This document shows positions 36,619 through 46,090 of a stretch of DNA of 64,000 bases, piece after piece. Within the stretch, counting starts at the first letter, position 1; every line of letters starts with the position of its first letter. The translations under genes and the position numbers were made by a program. Below the pieces are notes generated by a model. The model searched no databases, was not told the origin of the DNA, and worked only from the letters and a program-made list of their open reading frames with translations. The stretch is taken from positions 2,737,752 to 2,801,751 of the forward strand of contig NC_005085.1 of NCBI RefSeq assembly GCF_000007705.1. The letters run 5' to 3'. This stretch comes from Chromobacterium violaceum ATCC 12472. GTDB lineage: Bacteria; Pseudomonadota; Gammaproteobacteria; Burkholderiales; Chromobacteriaceae.

Positions 36619-37965
36619 CTAGCCGGCGCTTCGCCCTCCGCCGGGGACGGCCGCCCACGCGGCCGCGCCCCGGCGCATCATCAGCCAGTAAAGGCCGGCC
36701 GCGCCCAGCCAGCCTGCCAGCCAGGAAACGTCGGCGCCGCCCAGCACGCGGACCATGGGTCCGCTGAACAGGGCGCTGTCGATGAAGGGCAGCTGCAACA
36801 GCACGCCCGCCAGGTAAGCCAGCAGCCCCGGCCAACGGTAATCGGCTCCTTCCAACGTCGCCAAGTCCACCCTCCCGCCCCGCAACAGGTAAAAATCCGC
36901 CAGGTTCACCGCGCTCCACGGCGTGAACAGCGCCAGCAGCAGCAACAGGAAAGACTTGAACAGCGGCAGGAAGCCTTGCTGCGCCCAGACCGCGATCCCT
37001 AGCGAGACCAAAACCATGCAAGCGACGATCAGCCAGCGCCGGCGCGGCCCCAGCGCCTCCGGGCGCGCGCCGAACGCCGAGGCGATGCCACCCGCACACA
37101 TGAAGCCGCCGTAAGCGTTGAGCGTGGAAATCGTGACCTTGCCGAAAGCCACGCAGAAGAACAGCGCGGCGGCGATGGCGCCGTCGGCGCCCAGGCCGAC
37201 GAAATAGGCGACCTCGTGCCCGCGGAAGGCCGCGCCGCCGATGGCCGCCACCAGCACGCCCAGCGACATCGCGATCTGCGCCCCCAGCGTTGAGCCCAAG
37301 CCTATCGCCCACGCCACCCGCGCCGGCGGCGTGGCCGACGGCAGGTAGCGCGAATAATCGGACACGTAGGGCGCGAAAGCGATTTGCCAGGACGCGGACA
37401 ACGATATCGCCGTGACGAAGGCGGCCGGCTCGAAACGGGCATGCTCCGCCAGCAACGGCAGCAGATCCACCCGCCCCAGCCGGTGTATCGCCCGGTAGCC
37501 GAGCGCCGCGGCCAGCAGCACCGCCAGCGCGAACAGCAGGCTCCCCGCAGCGTCGCTCAGCTGCAGCAACTGGCCCAGCGCCTGGCCGGACAACACCATG
37601 CCGGTGGCGTTGAAGCCCAGGTACATGACGCAGGCCAGCGCCAGCGGCAGCACCGCGCCCTTGACGCCAAACTGCGCGCGGCAGGCCAACATCTGCGGCA
37701 AGCCCAGCCGGGGGCCCTGCGCGCCGTGCAGCGCCATTACCGCGCCGCCGGCGATCTGCCCCAACAGCAAGCCGGCGATGGACCAGACGATGTCGCCACC
37801 CAGCGCCACGGCCAGCGCGCCGGTGACGACGGCGGTGATCTGCAGATTGGCCGCCAGCCACAAGGTGAACTGGCTGAATACGCGGCCATGCCGCTCGCTT
37901 TCGGGGATGAAGTCTATGGAACGGCGCTCGATCAACGACGAGCTTGCGGGCGTTTTCGCTTTCAT
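36619..37965 (-). CDS. NCS1-family nucleobase transporter (CodB-like)
   Basis: Inner-membrane symporter of 448 residues with about 12 hydrophobic segments. The N-terminal part (SIDFIPESERHGRVFSQFTLWLAANLQI) is characteristic of the purine-cytosine permease/NCS1 family, and SWQIAFAPYVSDYSRYLP is the conserved mid-region substrate block. It probably takes up cytosine, a purine or a hydantoin, but the substrate cannot be fixed by sequence. Start 37965 follows AAAGGAG. No catabolic partner such as codA is adjacent. Confidence 0.85.
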   Translation of the reverse strand: MKAKTPASSSLIERRSIDFIPESERHGRVFSQFTLWLAANLQITAVVTGALAVALGGDIVWSIAGLLLGQIAGGAVMALHGAQGPRLGLPQMLACRAQFGVKGAVLPLALACVMYLGFNATGMVLSGQALGQLLQLSDAAGSLLFALAVLLAAALGYRAIHRLGRVDLLPLLAEHARFEPAAFVTAISLSASWQIAFAPYVSDYSRYLPSATPPARVAWAIGLGSTLGAQIAMSLGVLVAAIGGAAFRGHEVAYFVGLGADGAIAAALFFCVAFGKVTISTLNAYGGFMCAGGIASAFGARPEALGPRRRWLIVACMVLVSLGIAVWAQQGFLPLFKSFLLLLLALFTPWSAVNLADFYLLRGGRVDLATLEGADYRWPGLLAYLAGVLLQLPFIDSALFSGPMVRVLGGADVSWLAGWLGAAGLYWLMMRRGAAAWAAVPGGGRSAG

Positions 37966-38210
37966 GGCGTGTTCTCCTTTGTCTGCGCCCCAGCGCGCCG
38001 TCTTGCCGCGGCGCCGGCCGGAACGGCCGGACCAATTTATACTTTTGGCATTCTCGTCCGCAAATTCGGAGACATCCACCATCAATCATGCGCCAGGCAT
38101 GCCGCCTCGGAATGGAACGCGCCGCGCAAGCGGCGCATCACCATCCTGCATCCAGGATTTGTCCTAACATTCAAGCAAGAATTTCAATAACGGCTTGCGG
38201 GATAAACGTT

Positions 38211-41060
38211 GTGCCCACGCCTTTTTCCGATATCAAACGCCGCCTGCTGCACCGCCGCCATGCGCTGTTGACGGGCGCCTCCGGCCTGTTCCTGATCCTG
38301 CTCGGCGGCAACGTCGTCGCCGGCTGGCTGCTGCGCCTCGCGCCCATCCTGCCGGAAAACATCCACATGGTGATTTCCACCGCCAGTTGCATGGCGCTGT
38401 ACGGCATCGGCTTGCTGTTGGCGCTGTGGCGGCCGCACGGGTGGGCTCACCGGCTGCCCGTTCTGCTGATTCTGCTCATTGTCGCGATGGTTGCGGCCGA
38501 ACACCTGAGCGGCCGGCAGTGGTGGATAGACTTTCCCGAACTGCACGCCTGGCGGCACGACGTCGTGCCCATCCCCGGCAGGATGGCGCCGACCACCGCG
38601 CTGGCGCTGGCTATGCTGACCATCGGCATGTGGCTGTTGCCCGCCGCCACGCCTGGCAGGTTGCAAGCCTTGCGCGCCTGCGTGCTGGCGCCGCTGCTGC
38701 TGGGCGCGCTTGGGGCCGCCGCTTATGTGATCAACCTTGAATTGCTGTACAGCTGGGGCGCGTCGGTGCGGATGGCGCTGCTGACCGCGCTGGGCGTCAT
38801 CGCCGCCAGTCTGGGGTTGTACGGGCTGGCGCAGCAGGCGCAGCGCCGGCACCCGCGCTCGCAGGACATGGCCGATTCGATCTCCGTGACCGCCACCGTG
38901 CTCCTGGTTTCGATCGCACTGACGACCGGCCTGCTGATCCACCGCGTCTCCAGCGAGGCGCACGAGCACAGCCTGCGCACCATGATGTCCAACTCCGTGA
39001 AACAGCGCGCCGCTCTGCTCACCACCCAGTTCGGCATCAGCGGCGATATTGCCCGCCGCATCTACCAGCGGCCTGCGGTGCAGAAGCTGCTGGAGGACGC
39101 CAGCAACGGCAGGCTGGATGCCAGCGCCGCCGCCGCCGAGCTGGCCGCCCGCAATCACATGACGCTGAACGGCATCGCCATCGAGGACGGCGGCGGCCGC
39201 ACGCTGGTGCAGGTGGGATATTTCGAGAGCCGGCCTCGCCAGGCGCTGGCGCTGCGCTCGCCGGCGGGCGCCCAGTTGTTGTGGAACGGCCATTACCTGT
39301 ACCGCACCGTCGACGTCTACCGCACCTCGGCCGGCTCGTCGAGGCTGGTGCTCGAGCAGCGTTTGGACATGTTCGACCGCGTCGTTCAAGATACGGCCCC
39401 GCGCGACAGCCTCAGCGGCCTGTACGCCTTGTGCGGCCACGACCAACATGATCTGCGCTGTTTCTCCCAATCGCCGCGGGACCCGGGCACCACGATTCCG
39501 ATAGCCGGCAACATCCATCACTTCACCATGTGGCCAGCCTTTTTCGGCAAGAGCGGCTCGCTGCACACCGTCGACTATTCCGGCCGCGACGTGATCGCCG
39601 CCTATGCGCCGGTCGGCGACAGCGGACTCGCCTTCAGCTACAAGATTCGCGTAGCAGACCTGCTGGCGCCCATGCGCCGCGATCTGGAAATCAACGCGCT
39701 GATCATGCTGGCGCTGGTCGTCGTGGGCACCCTGATTCTGCGCTGGCGCACCTCGCCGCTGCTGCGGGAGGTGCTGCGATCCAACCAGATGGCTGAAATG
39801 GCCGCCGAGCGTTTCCGCAACGCCGCGGAAGCCAATATGGACGCCTTCATCATCATGGAGGCGCTGCGCGGCCAGTCAGGCGAGGTGGACGATTTCCGCG
39901 TGGTTTACCTAAACGCGGAAGCGGAGCGGATGTGGCGTCTGCGGCGCGACGAAGCCATAGGCCGAAATTGGAAGGCGCTGGCGGCGGCGCTGGACGTGCC
40001 CAACCACTTCGAAAGCTACAGGCAGGTGATCGACACCGGCCTGCCGCTGTCCGAAGAGGTGCCGCGCGCCTTCGACGTCAGCCACCCCGCCTGGATCCAT
40101 CAGGAAATCGTCCGCGCCGGCGACGGCATCAGCATCAGCGTGCGCGACATCACGCAAAAGAAGCTGGCCGAGCTGGATCTGGTGCTGCGCGAGGCGCTGC
40201 TCAAAACCGTGACCGACTCCATCCCCGCGCTGGTGGCCTTCGTCGACGCAGACCAGCGCTACCGTTATTGCAACAAGACCTACACCCGCCTGTTCGGCAT
40301 TCCGCCGGAACAGGTGATCGGCCGCGAGATGCGCGACTTCCTGGGCGAGGAAAGCTACGCGGCGGTCCGCCCCCACGTGGAACAGGCGCTGCAAGGGCAA
40401 GCGGTGTCCTTCGAGATGGAAATGCATCTTCACGGCAGCCCGCGCTACGTCGAGGGCCGCTACATCCCGCAACAGCATGCGGACGGCACGGTGTCGGGCT
40501 TCTACGTGATGATCTGGGACATCACCCAGTCGCGCGCCCGGGAAATCGAACTGCGCAGCCAGGTCACCCAGGACGCGATGACCGGCCTGCTCAACCGCGC
40601 CGCCTTCATGGACATCCTGAACGACGAGATCAAGCATCATTACCTGAAGCGCCAGGCGCTGGCGCTGCTGTTCCTGGACATCGACCACTTCAAGCAGGTG
40701 AACGACACGCTGGGCCACGCCGCCGGCGACGAATTGATCAAGATCTTCGCGCGCCGCCTGCGCCAGAATGTGCGCGGCACCGACCACGTGGCGCGGCTGG
40801 GGGGCGACGAATTCGTGGTGCTGCTGGTCGGCCTGGACGCCGAATGCACCGCGACCGCCGTGGTGGACAAGCTGATGGCGGCGGTCTGCCGCGATGCCGA
40901 GCTGGCCGGCAAGCCCCACCGCGTCTCCACCAGCATAGGCGTCGCCTACGCTTACATGCCGGACATCACGCCGGAGCGCCTGCTGAAAATCGCCGACGAG
41001 GGCCTGTACCAGGCCAAATCCGCCGGGCGCAACACCTACCGCCTGCTGAGAGTGGGCTGA
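38211..41060 (+). CDS. Membrane-bound PAS-PAS-GGDEF diguanylate cyclase
   Basis: Protein of 949 residues. Several transmembrane helices in residues 15-220, then a periplasmic sensing region (about 230-490), another helix (VADLLAPMRR ... LIMLALVVVGTLIL), two PAS-type domains (about 525-640 and 660-790) and a C-terminal GGDEF domain with an intact RLGGDEFVVLL motif and an RxxD-like site upstream. It should make c-di-GMP in response to an outside signal. The start is a GTG at 38211 with a weak ribosome-binding site; the frame is open further upstream, but that part overlaps the NCS1 promoter region. It opposes the EAL phosphodiesterase 4.7 kb away. Confidence 0.85.
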   Translation: MPTPFSDIKRRLLHRRHALLTGASGLFLILLGGNVVAGWLLRLAPILPENIHMVISTASCMALYGIGLLLALWRPHGWAHRLPVLLILLIVAMVAAEHLSGRQWWIDFPELHAWRHDVVPIPGRMAPTTALALAMLTIGMWLLPAATPGRLQALRACVLAPLLLGALGAAAYVINLELLYSWGASVRMALLTALGVIAASLGLYGLAQQAQRRHPRSQDMADSISVTATVLLVSIALTTGLLIHRVSSEAHEHSLRTMMSNSVKQRAALLTTQFGISGDIARRIYQRPAVQKLLEDASNGRLDASAAAAELAARNHMTLNGIAIEDGGGRTLVQVGYFESRPRQALALRSPAGAQLLWNGHYLYRTVDVYRTSAGSSRLVLEQRLDMFDRVVQDTAPRDSLSGLYALCGHDQHDLRCFSQSPRDPGTTIPIAGNIHHFTMWPAFFGKSGSLHTVDYSGRDVIAAYAPVGDSGLAFSYKIRVADLLAPMRRDLEINALIMLALVVVGTLILRWRTSPLLREVLRSNQMAEMAAERFRNAAEANMDAFIIMEALRGQSGEVDDFRVVYLNAEAERMWRLRRDEAIGRNWKALAAALDVPNHFESYRQVIDTGLPLSEEVPRAFDVSHPAWIHQEIVRAGDGISISVRDITQKKLAELDLVLREALLKTVTDSIPALVAFVDADQRYRYCNKTYTRLFGIPPEQVIGREMRDFLGEESYAAVRPHVEQALQGQAVSFEMEMHLHGSPRYVEGRYIPQQHADGTVSGFYVMIWDITQSRAREIELRSQVTQDAMTGLLNRAAFMDILNDEIKHHYLKRQALALLFLDIDHFKQVNDTLGHAAGDELIKIFARRLRQNVRGTDHVARLGGDEFVVLLVGLDAECTATAVVDKLMAAVCRDAELAGKPHRVSTSIGVAYAYMPDITPERLLKIADEGLYQAKSAGRNTYRLLRVG

Positions 41061-41182
41061 GCCGCCGTTCGTCGCCGCCGACTGCATGGACGCGAGCCCC
41101 CTCATGGCCCGGGTTCTGCGGAAGTCGATGCGCGATACCAGCAGTCCCGGTTTCTGAGGCACTCACGTCAGCTGTAGATTCG

Positions 41183-41611
41183 CTACACCGCCTGAGCCAG
41201 TCCGATTTCATAGACCAGCCACAACTCGCCATCGATGTCGCGCCACGTGGCACCCTGCGCCTCCAGAACTTTGGACAGCCTCATCCGGATCTGATTCAGC
41301 TCTGGCCGAGTCATGCTTTCCAAAAACAGCCCTCTCACCCGCTTCACTGTCGGAACCGATTTTTCAATTTTATGGATCAGATGGATAAAAGCCGCAACGG
41401 CGCTGGCGGAACCTTGTACCGGCTGCTTGGCGACGAAGTCGCAAATAATCAATTCCTCATCCTCCAGGCGATAAACCAGTTCGCAATCCAGCAGTTTGAC
41501 TCGCTGTCCGACCAAAACATGGCTGTTGCCAAAATATTCTGCCTCTGGCACTAAACCCTGCGACAGCAGAAATTGCGTAACGACATCCGGTTTGATATTC
41601 ATTTCTTGCAT
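41183..41611 (-). CDS. SseE-like type III secretion protein
   Basis: Protein of 142 residues, taking ATG 41611 behind GGAGAGTCG. It matches the layout of Salmonella SseE (137 residues): a VxxGQR ... ELVYRLEDEELIICDF block, and a C-terminal LSKVLEAQGATWRDIDGELW block similar to SseE's VMGATFTQLDGDNW as I remember that sequence. SseE function is not established; its small size and lack of signals fit a chaperone- or regulator-like cytoplasmic protein. It is the last gene of the minus-strand translocon arm, right after sseD, the same order as in SPI-2. Confidence 0.75.
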   Translation of the reverse strand: MQEMNIKPDVVTQFLLSQGLVPEAEYFGNSHVLVGQRVKLLDCELVYRLEDEELIICDFVAKQPVQGSASAVAAFIHLIHKIEKSVPTVKRVRGLFLESMTRPELNQIRMRLSKVLEAQGATWRDIDGELWLVYEIGLAQAV

Positions 41612-41672
41612 TTCGACTCTCCATTCGGCGGATATGGGAAAACCCATATCCGCTCACGATTCATAAGTGGAG

Positions 41673-42272
41673 TTAAATTTTGACGACCGACATCATTCGC
41701 TCTTGCATGCTCATCAGCTGACGCGTCAAATCATGCATGCGGCTCGATGCTTCGGCCGCCTTCTCGGCAGCGGCACTCAACGCTTTATACCGCTCGGCAG
41801 CATGATCAGCCTGGAATTCGCCAAGAATATTCTTCTGCTCAGCATCGCGTGTTAGGCTAGCGGTACCCCAGTTAATGCCGCCCTCCGCCGCTTTGCCCAC
41901 CCCCGACAGCCCCGTGGACATCAGGTCTCCCCCCGAGCCCGCGACTCCTCCGATGGCCGCGCCGCCCGCACTCAAAAATCCTGACAGGACTTTAGCGCTG
42001 GCGTTCTTCCACGCAGCCTTGTACTTAAGTTCGATGCTCTCCAGCTTGGTATCGATCGACTTTAACTGGACAGCCGCTGCCCGCTGCTGGCCAGCGGCAT
42101 GGAAATCGCGCTCCATGTCGCGGATATCGATGTTCATTTTCTGCAGCATCGCAATCAGGTTGTCTATGGTGGCATATACCCCAGTACTGCCCTTATCCAC
42201 ACTCTGTCCCGAAAGCTGCTGTGGGACGGTTGGTACCGTGTTCGAGACTCCAACTTTGTTAATATCCATCAT
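41673..42272 (-). CDS. sctB: SseD-like small translocator (SctB)
   Basis: Protein of 199 residues. An N-terminal amphipathic segment (LIAMLQKMNIDIRDMERDF) precedes a glycine- and alanine-rich hydrophobic hairpin (FLSAGGAAIGGVAGSGGDLMSTG, about residues 95-120) and a C-terminal helical tail, the same plan as Salmonella SseD. SctB proteins form the pore in the host membrane together with SctE. Start 42272 follows AGGAAAG; an ATG 3 bp later is equivalent. It precedes the sseE-like gene, as in SPI-2. Confidence 0.78.
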   Translation of the reverse strand: MMDINKVGVSNTVPTVPQQLSGQSVDKGSTGVYATIDNLIAMLQKMNIDIRDMERDFHAAGQQRAAAVQLKSIDTKLESIELKYKAAWKNASAKVLSGFLSAGGAAIGGVAGSGGDLMSTGLSGVGKAAEGGINWGTASLTRDAEQKNILGEFQADHAAERYKALSAAAEKAAEASSRMHDLTRQLMSMQERMMSVVKI

Positions 42273-42342
42273 GATAACTTTCCTAAACAAATGTTGCGTG
42301 CCACTTTGTGGTGTCACGATAATTGATTTCACTGCTTGTGCT

Positions 42343-43098
42343 TCACCGGCGAACCCAGCTTTGGCCATCCTTAGCTAACACAGCGATCATCCCCTCCATC
42401 AATGGGATATACTCCTGCCGATTCGCAGTTTCCTGTCGGGCATCATTGGCCAGATGTTGGCCGATACTGTTTGCCAGCTTCTGGGCCAACTCTCCCGACG
42501 TTTCCTCCTGCGCGCCTTGCACTTCATGGCCCACGGCATGAAGGGAGATAGCTTCACTGATTTGCGCCGCGCCTTTGCTCGCTACTGCTCTAGCTGTTTC
42601 TCCCCCAACCGCGGAGAACACTTGGCCGGCGCCTCCAACCACCTCGCTCGCCGCGTTTTCCTGCAGCGCCCGGGCATTGAGCTCCGCCGCCTCGCTGCGC
42701 TGCTGAACTGCAAGCAGCGCGACAGCAGCAACCAAGGGCAGCAACTCCGCCTGCATCGCCCAAAAACCTTCGCGCTGCTGGCCATACAAACTTTGCAGCT
42801 TGGCCATCAGATCACCGATGCTGAACGTGCCATGCAAGTCCAGCGCCCCGAAGCCCTCGTTGCCGGCCAGCAACTGCACCGTGTAGTTGAGGCCATCCGG
42901 GATCGGCGCTTCCAGGCCGCAAGACTCGAAATCAAGCGACTTCAGGTCATTGAGAACGTTGTGCAATGGATCGGCGCCGATTTGCAACTCTGGCAGTTTG
43001 GGTAGTTCGCCGGTTTTTTTCGAGTTGACGGAATACTCCCCGGGGACGCCATTCGCACCTGTACTCTGGCTAAATCTAGCCACCGAAAAATCCGTCAT
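42343..43098 (-). CDS. Second small translocator-like T3SS protein, unassigned
   Basis: Protein of 251 residues placed between SseC and SseD homologues, where SPI-2 has no gene. A possible single hydrophobic segment (AELLPLVAAVALLAVQQ, about residues 115-131) lies in an otherwise helical, Ala- and Gln-rich protein with a disordered N terminus. GAVGG-like glycine patches are weak. It could be an additional EspB/SctB-like translocator or a secreted effector; I do not recognise it. The start at 43098 has a GAGGGGAGAG ribosome-binding site, and it begins 11 bp after the sctE stop. Confidence 0.6.
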   Translation of the reverse strand: MTDFSVARFSQSTGANGVPGEYSVNSKKTGELPKLPELQIGADPLHNVLNDLKSLDFESCGLEAPIPDGLNYTVQLLAGNEGFGALDLHGTFSIGDLMAKLQSLYGQQREGFWAMQAELLPLVAAVALLAVQQRSEAAELNARALQENAASEVVGGAGQVFSAVGGETARAVASKGAAQISEAISLHAVGHEVQGAQEETSGELAQKLANSIGQHLANDARQETANRQEYIPLMEGMIAVLAKDGQSWVRR

Positions 43099-43109
43099 CT
43101 CTCTCCCCT

Positions 43110-44621
43110 CTACACCATGGAAGACGCGATCTGCGCCTGGGTGGAAGCTGCCTGGCTCATCGCCTGGAGGCCGTCATCGATCACCTGGCTCTTGCTGTCC
43201 AGCAGTTCGCGCGTCTTCTTGATGACTTCCTTCTTTTCCTGCTCATAGAACTCGAAGAAGCTCTGCAGCCATTGCTGATCCAGAATCAACAAATCGATTT
43301 CCTTTTGCAGTTTGGCTCGCTGTTTCTCGATCTCACCGACCATGATCTCCTTTGCACCTGCCGCCACTCCGCGGACCGTGCTGGACACGACAAGCGCCGG
43401 TGCCTTCAGCGTCGCTTTGATCGTAGCCTTGACCACGTCCGCGAATACCTGATTCACGACTCGCTTGGTGACCTCCTGGGCAGTCAGTTCCACACCTTCC
43501 TTGACAGCCTTCTTGATGACTTTCTCCACCGACTTGCTCACCATCTTTTCTATCGCTTCGTGGGTGAACCTTTCCAGCATCTGGTTGGTAAACTTCTGGG
43601 CGAACTTCTCAACTGTCTTCTTGGTGGTGGCTTTGGCGGCATCGACAGCGGCCTTGCCCAACGCTTGTGCAACTTGTGTCGCGACTTGATCCGCCACTTG
43701 CTTGCCAACTGCGTTTGCCGCATTCTTGGCTGCGCCTGCCGTGCCTTTCTTGATGGCTGTACTGACCATTTGCTCCGCGCCTTCTTTCAGTACCTTGCCG
43801 GCGACTTTCGGAATCATCTTGGTCACCAACAGATTGCGCGCCGCACTGGTAACGTCCACCACCGCTCCGGCGATTTCAAACGACAATTGAATTTTTCCAG
43901 CAATGTCCGCTACCTTTTGGTATTTTTCGGCATTCTCCGGGTCAATAAGCGCCATCGTATTAGCCATAGCCTTGACCAGACCCGCCATGCCAGCAACGAG
44001 GTCCATCGCACCGCCGGCAGCCTGCATCACATTGCCGGTCATCACACCGCCTATCATTTTGGCGACGCCAGTCACCACCTCCACCGCAGCGACCACCCAG
44101 TCGAAAACCACGCTGAGAATGCCAGCCTTCTTGGCCTTGTCCTGCTGCTCGATGGCCTTGTTCATCTGTTCCCGAATGTTCTCCACTTCCTTCTTGCGCA
44201 GCGCTTCCTGCTTCGTACTCATGATGTCGAGAGCCTTGCTCTTGACTGCTGCGGTATCGCCCAGCATTTGCGAGGTCATCAGCGTGGAAGCCATGATCAT
44301 CGAGTCCATCGGAATCTTTTCGATCTCCGACAAGCTGAATGCCGGCACCTTGGCCGCGCCATCGCTGCCGGAGGCTTGATCGATAGTTCCCATGATCCGG
44401 CCCAGCGCATCGGCTGCCTGTTGCCGGGATACCGGCTCCTTGGCGGCGCGCGGCGAAGCCAACTGCCCCAGTTGCTGCGATTGCACCTCCGCCAACGGTC
44501 TGGAGACCATCTTGACGGCATCGCCGACTTTGCGGGCGGCGCCGCTTTTTCCTTCTTCCTTCTCCGCCCAATCAGCCGGCAAGCCGGCGCCAGGCATGAA
44601 ACGATCGAGTGCGATCAGCAT
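43110..44621 (-). CDS. sctE: SseC-like major translocator (SctE)
   Basis: Protein of 503 residues of the SseC/IpaB translocator family. An N-terminal chaperone-binding region is followed by long coiled-coil helices (KALDIMSTKQEALRKKEVENIREQMNKA is spread over 165-195), two hydrophobic segments (about 200-255 with VVFDWVVAAVEVVTGVAKMIGG, then a second around AMDLVAGMAGLVKAMANTMALI) and a C-terminal helical tail. It inserts in the host membrane as the pore. Start 44621 (MLIALDRF) follows AGGAGGAAG; it overlaps its SscA-type chaperone gene by 7 bp, matching sscA-sseC of SPI-2. Confidence 0.88.
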   Translation of the reverse strand: MLIALDRFMPGAGLPADWAEKEEGKSGAARKVGDAVKMVSRPLAEVQSQQLGQLASPRAAKEPVSRQQAADALGRIMGTIDQASGSDGAAKVPAFSLSEIEKIPMDSMIMASTLMTSQMLGDTAAVKSKALDIMSTKQEALRKKEVENIREQMNKAIEQQDKAKKAGILSVVFDWVVAAVEVVTGVAKMIGGVMTGNVMQAAGGAMDLVAGMAGLVKAMANTMALIDPENAEKYQKVADIAGKIQLSFEIAGAVVDVTSAARNLLVTKMIPKVAGKVLKEGAEQMVSTAIKKGTAGAAKNAANAVGKQVADQVATQVAQALGKAAVDAAKATTKKTVEKFAQKFTNQMLERFTHEAIEKMVSKSVEKVIKKAVKEGVELTAQEVTKRVVNQVFADVVKATIKATLKAPALVVSSTVRGVAAGAKEIMVGEIEKQRAKLQKEIDLLILDQQWLQSFFEFYEQEKKEVIKKTRELLDSKSQVIDDGLQAMSQAASTQAQIASSMV

Positions 44622-45100
44622 GGTACTTCCTCCTGTTGCAGAGCCAGCATGTCTACGGCGCTGGCCTTGATTGCCTGATAATCGATTTGTTCGCCGCACC
44701 AGTTGATGGCCGCCTTGAAAGCCTTGCTCGCATACTCCGCATTCCCGTCCAGCCGATAGCTGATGCCGGCGTAGAACGCGGCGCGCGGGTCGTCCACCTT
44801 GATCAGGCCGGCGCGGCCGAAGCAGACCACGGCCTCGTTGTGCGCGCCGAGCCGCTGATGGCACAGGCCCAGCGCCAGCAGGTAGTCGAAATTCCAGTGG
44901 TCCAGCGTGCTCAGCAACTGGTAGACATTTCGGGCGGCAGCGATTTCGCCGCCATCGAACAGCTGCTTGGCATAGCCGTACAGCGACTCCAGGTCCTCGC
45001 CCTGAATGTCGGCCAGCAAGCGCAACGAGCCGCCGCGCGAGAAGAAATGCCGGTACAACTCGTCGTCTGTCTGCTCAGGCTGATGATGGATATCAGTCAT
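44615..45100 (-). CDS. SscA/SycD-type TPR chaperone of translocators
   Basis: Class II type III chaperone of 161 residues with three TPR-like repeats. FFSRGGSLRLLADI near residue 20 and the central HWNFDYLLALGLCHQRLGAHNEAVVCFGRA are close to Salmonella SscA and the LcrH/SycD family. It binds SctE and SctB in the cytoplasm before export. The start 45100 follows AAGGAGTTT; an upstream frame extension is ignored. It overlaps the sctE start, so expression is coupled. Confidence 0.88.
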   Translation of the reverse strand: MTDIHHQPEQTDDELYRHFFSRGGSLRLLADIQGEDLESLYGYAKQLFDGGEIAAARNVYQLLSTLDHWNFDYLLALGLCHQRLGAHNEAVVCFGRAGLIKVDDPRAAFYAGISYRLDGNAEYASKAFKAAINWCGEQIDYQAIKASAVDMLALQQEEVPC

Positions 45101-45165
45101 AAAATAAACTCCTTGTACTGACACGCGCCGGCCGGAGACAAGACCACCCGGCAACATGTCGTGGC

Positions 45166-46023
45166 TTAACGGATAGCTTGGGCGATAGACTTGGTCGATT
45201 CCGCGTTCATGCTCTGCAAGCTATTGGCCATGGTCACCGCGGTGTTGAAGTTCTGAATCAGCTGCTGCATCTTCAACTGGCTCTGCTGCACGAAGTCAGA
45301 TGCGCGTCCGGAGAATGACTCCAACGAGGATTTCACAGCGGTCAGACTTGATATATTGAAAACTGGCATTTTAGCCTCCTCTAAAGCATTCTGCATTTTC
45401 TCCAATACCGCGACCGGCACTCTCTCATAGCCATTTTCATCGATGTACAAAGTCTCGTTGATAAGATCAGACACGGATTTTCCATCCACTTTAACGCCTA
45501 GAGCATCCATAAAATCAGAAAAAGCTTTCATCCTTTCAAATGGATGAAGATCACTTCCTGTTCTGTCACAAGATTCGATTAGATTTGCCAATCGTTTTAT
45601 ATATTCATCCATTTTCTCAAACCTCCCCTCTGACACGCATCCGACGAATTGACCATTTTCACGAATAAAATCATCAATCGTTTGATTTCCTACTAAGATG
45701 CCATTCTCACGTATATACTCAATAACATCTGGCGGCAACTGACCTTTACTATTAGGATCGGTCAGACTTGCCAGCACGGCCTCCATTACATTGGCCTTCT
45801 CTTGGGCATCGCGAGACACTTCCATTTTCTTCGACATCTGCGCGAACTTGGCATTGGACAATTCGGTAAACAGCAGCATGACCTCTTCCATCGTGGTGAT
45901 GGCCTGGCCTAACAGCGAGTAGTTCCGCGCCGCGCGCAGGTAGTCATTGTTGTCGCTGGAATCTGCAGTGCCAGTGGTTGGTACGTTTACGCCGGAAGGG
46001 GGTTGGTTTACAGCCGTGTTCAT
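45166..46023 (-). CDS. sctA: SseB-like filament protein, long form (copy 4)
   Basis: EspA/SseB-family filament or tip protein of 285 residues. Residues 30-80 (LRAARNYSLLGQA ... MSKKMEVSRD) and the last 60 (SGRASDFVQQSQLKMQQLIQ ... IAQAIR) are nearly identical to the other three copies. The middle has the SseB motif DVIEYIRENGILVGNQTIDD and then an extra block of about 100 residues carrying a second version (LGVKVDGKSVSDLINE). That middle part is A+T-rich. It is the second gene of a short-long pair, separated from the short form by a 67-bp spacer repeated elsewhere in the cluster. It precedes the SscA chaperone gene. Confidence 0.8.
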   Translation of the reverse strand: MNTAVNQPPSGVNVPTTGTADSSDNNDYLRAARNYSLLGQAITTMEEVMLLFTELSNAKFAQMSKKMEVSRDAQEKANVMEAVLASLTDPNSKGQLPPDVIEYIRENGILVGNQTIDDFIRENGQFVGCVSEGRFEKMDEYIKRLANLIESCDRTGSDLHPFERMKAFSDFMDALGVKVDGKSVSDLINETLYIDENGYERVPVAVLEKMQNALEEAKMPVFNISSLTAVKSSLESFSGRASDFVQQSQLKMQQLIQNFNTAVTMANSLQSMNAESTKSIAQAIR

Positions 46024-46090
46024 CGATATTTCCTTTCAAGAGTGGTATTGGGAGGCAGGCGCCGCGCACTGACCCGCCTGCCTTTATCCA
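46024..46090. repeat. 67-bp spacer repeat, copy B
   Basis: Intergenic spacer between SseB copies 3 and 4. It is identical by eye to 47907-47973 and lies at the same place relative to a short-long filament gene pair. It contains a GGCAGGC/GCCTGCC inverted repeat that may form an attenuating hairpin. Confidence 0.85.
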
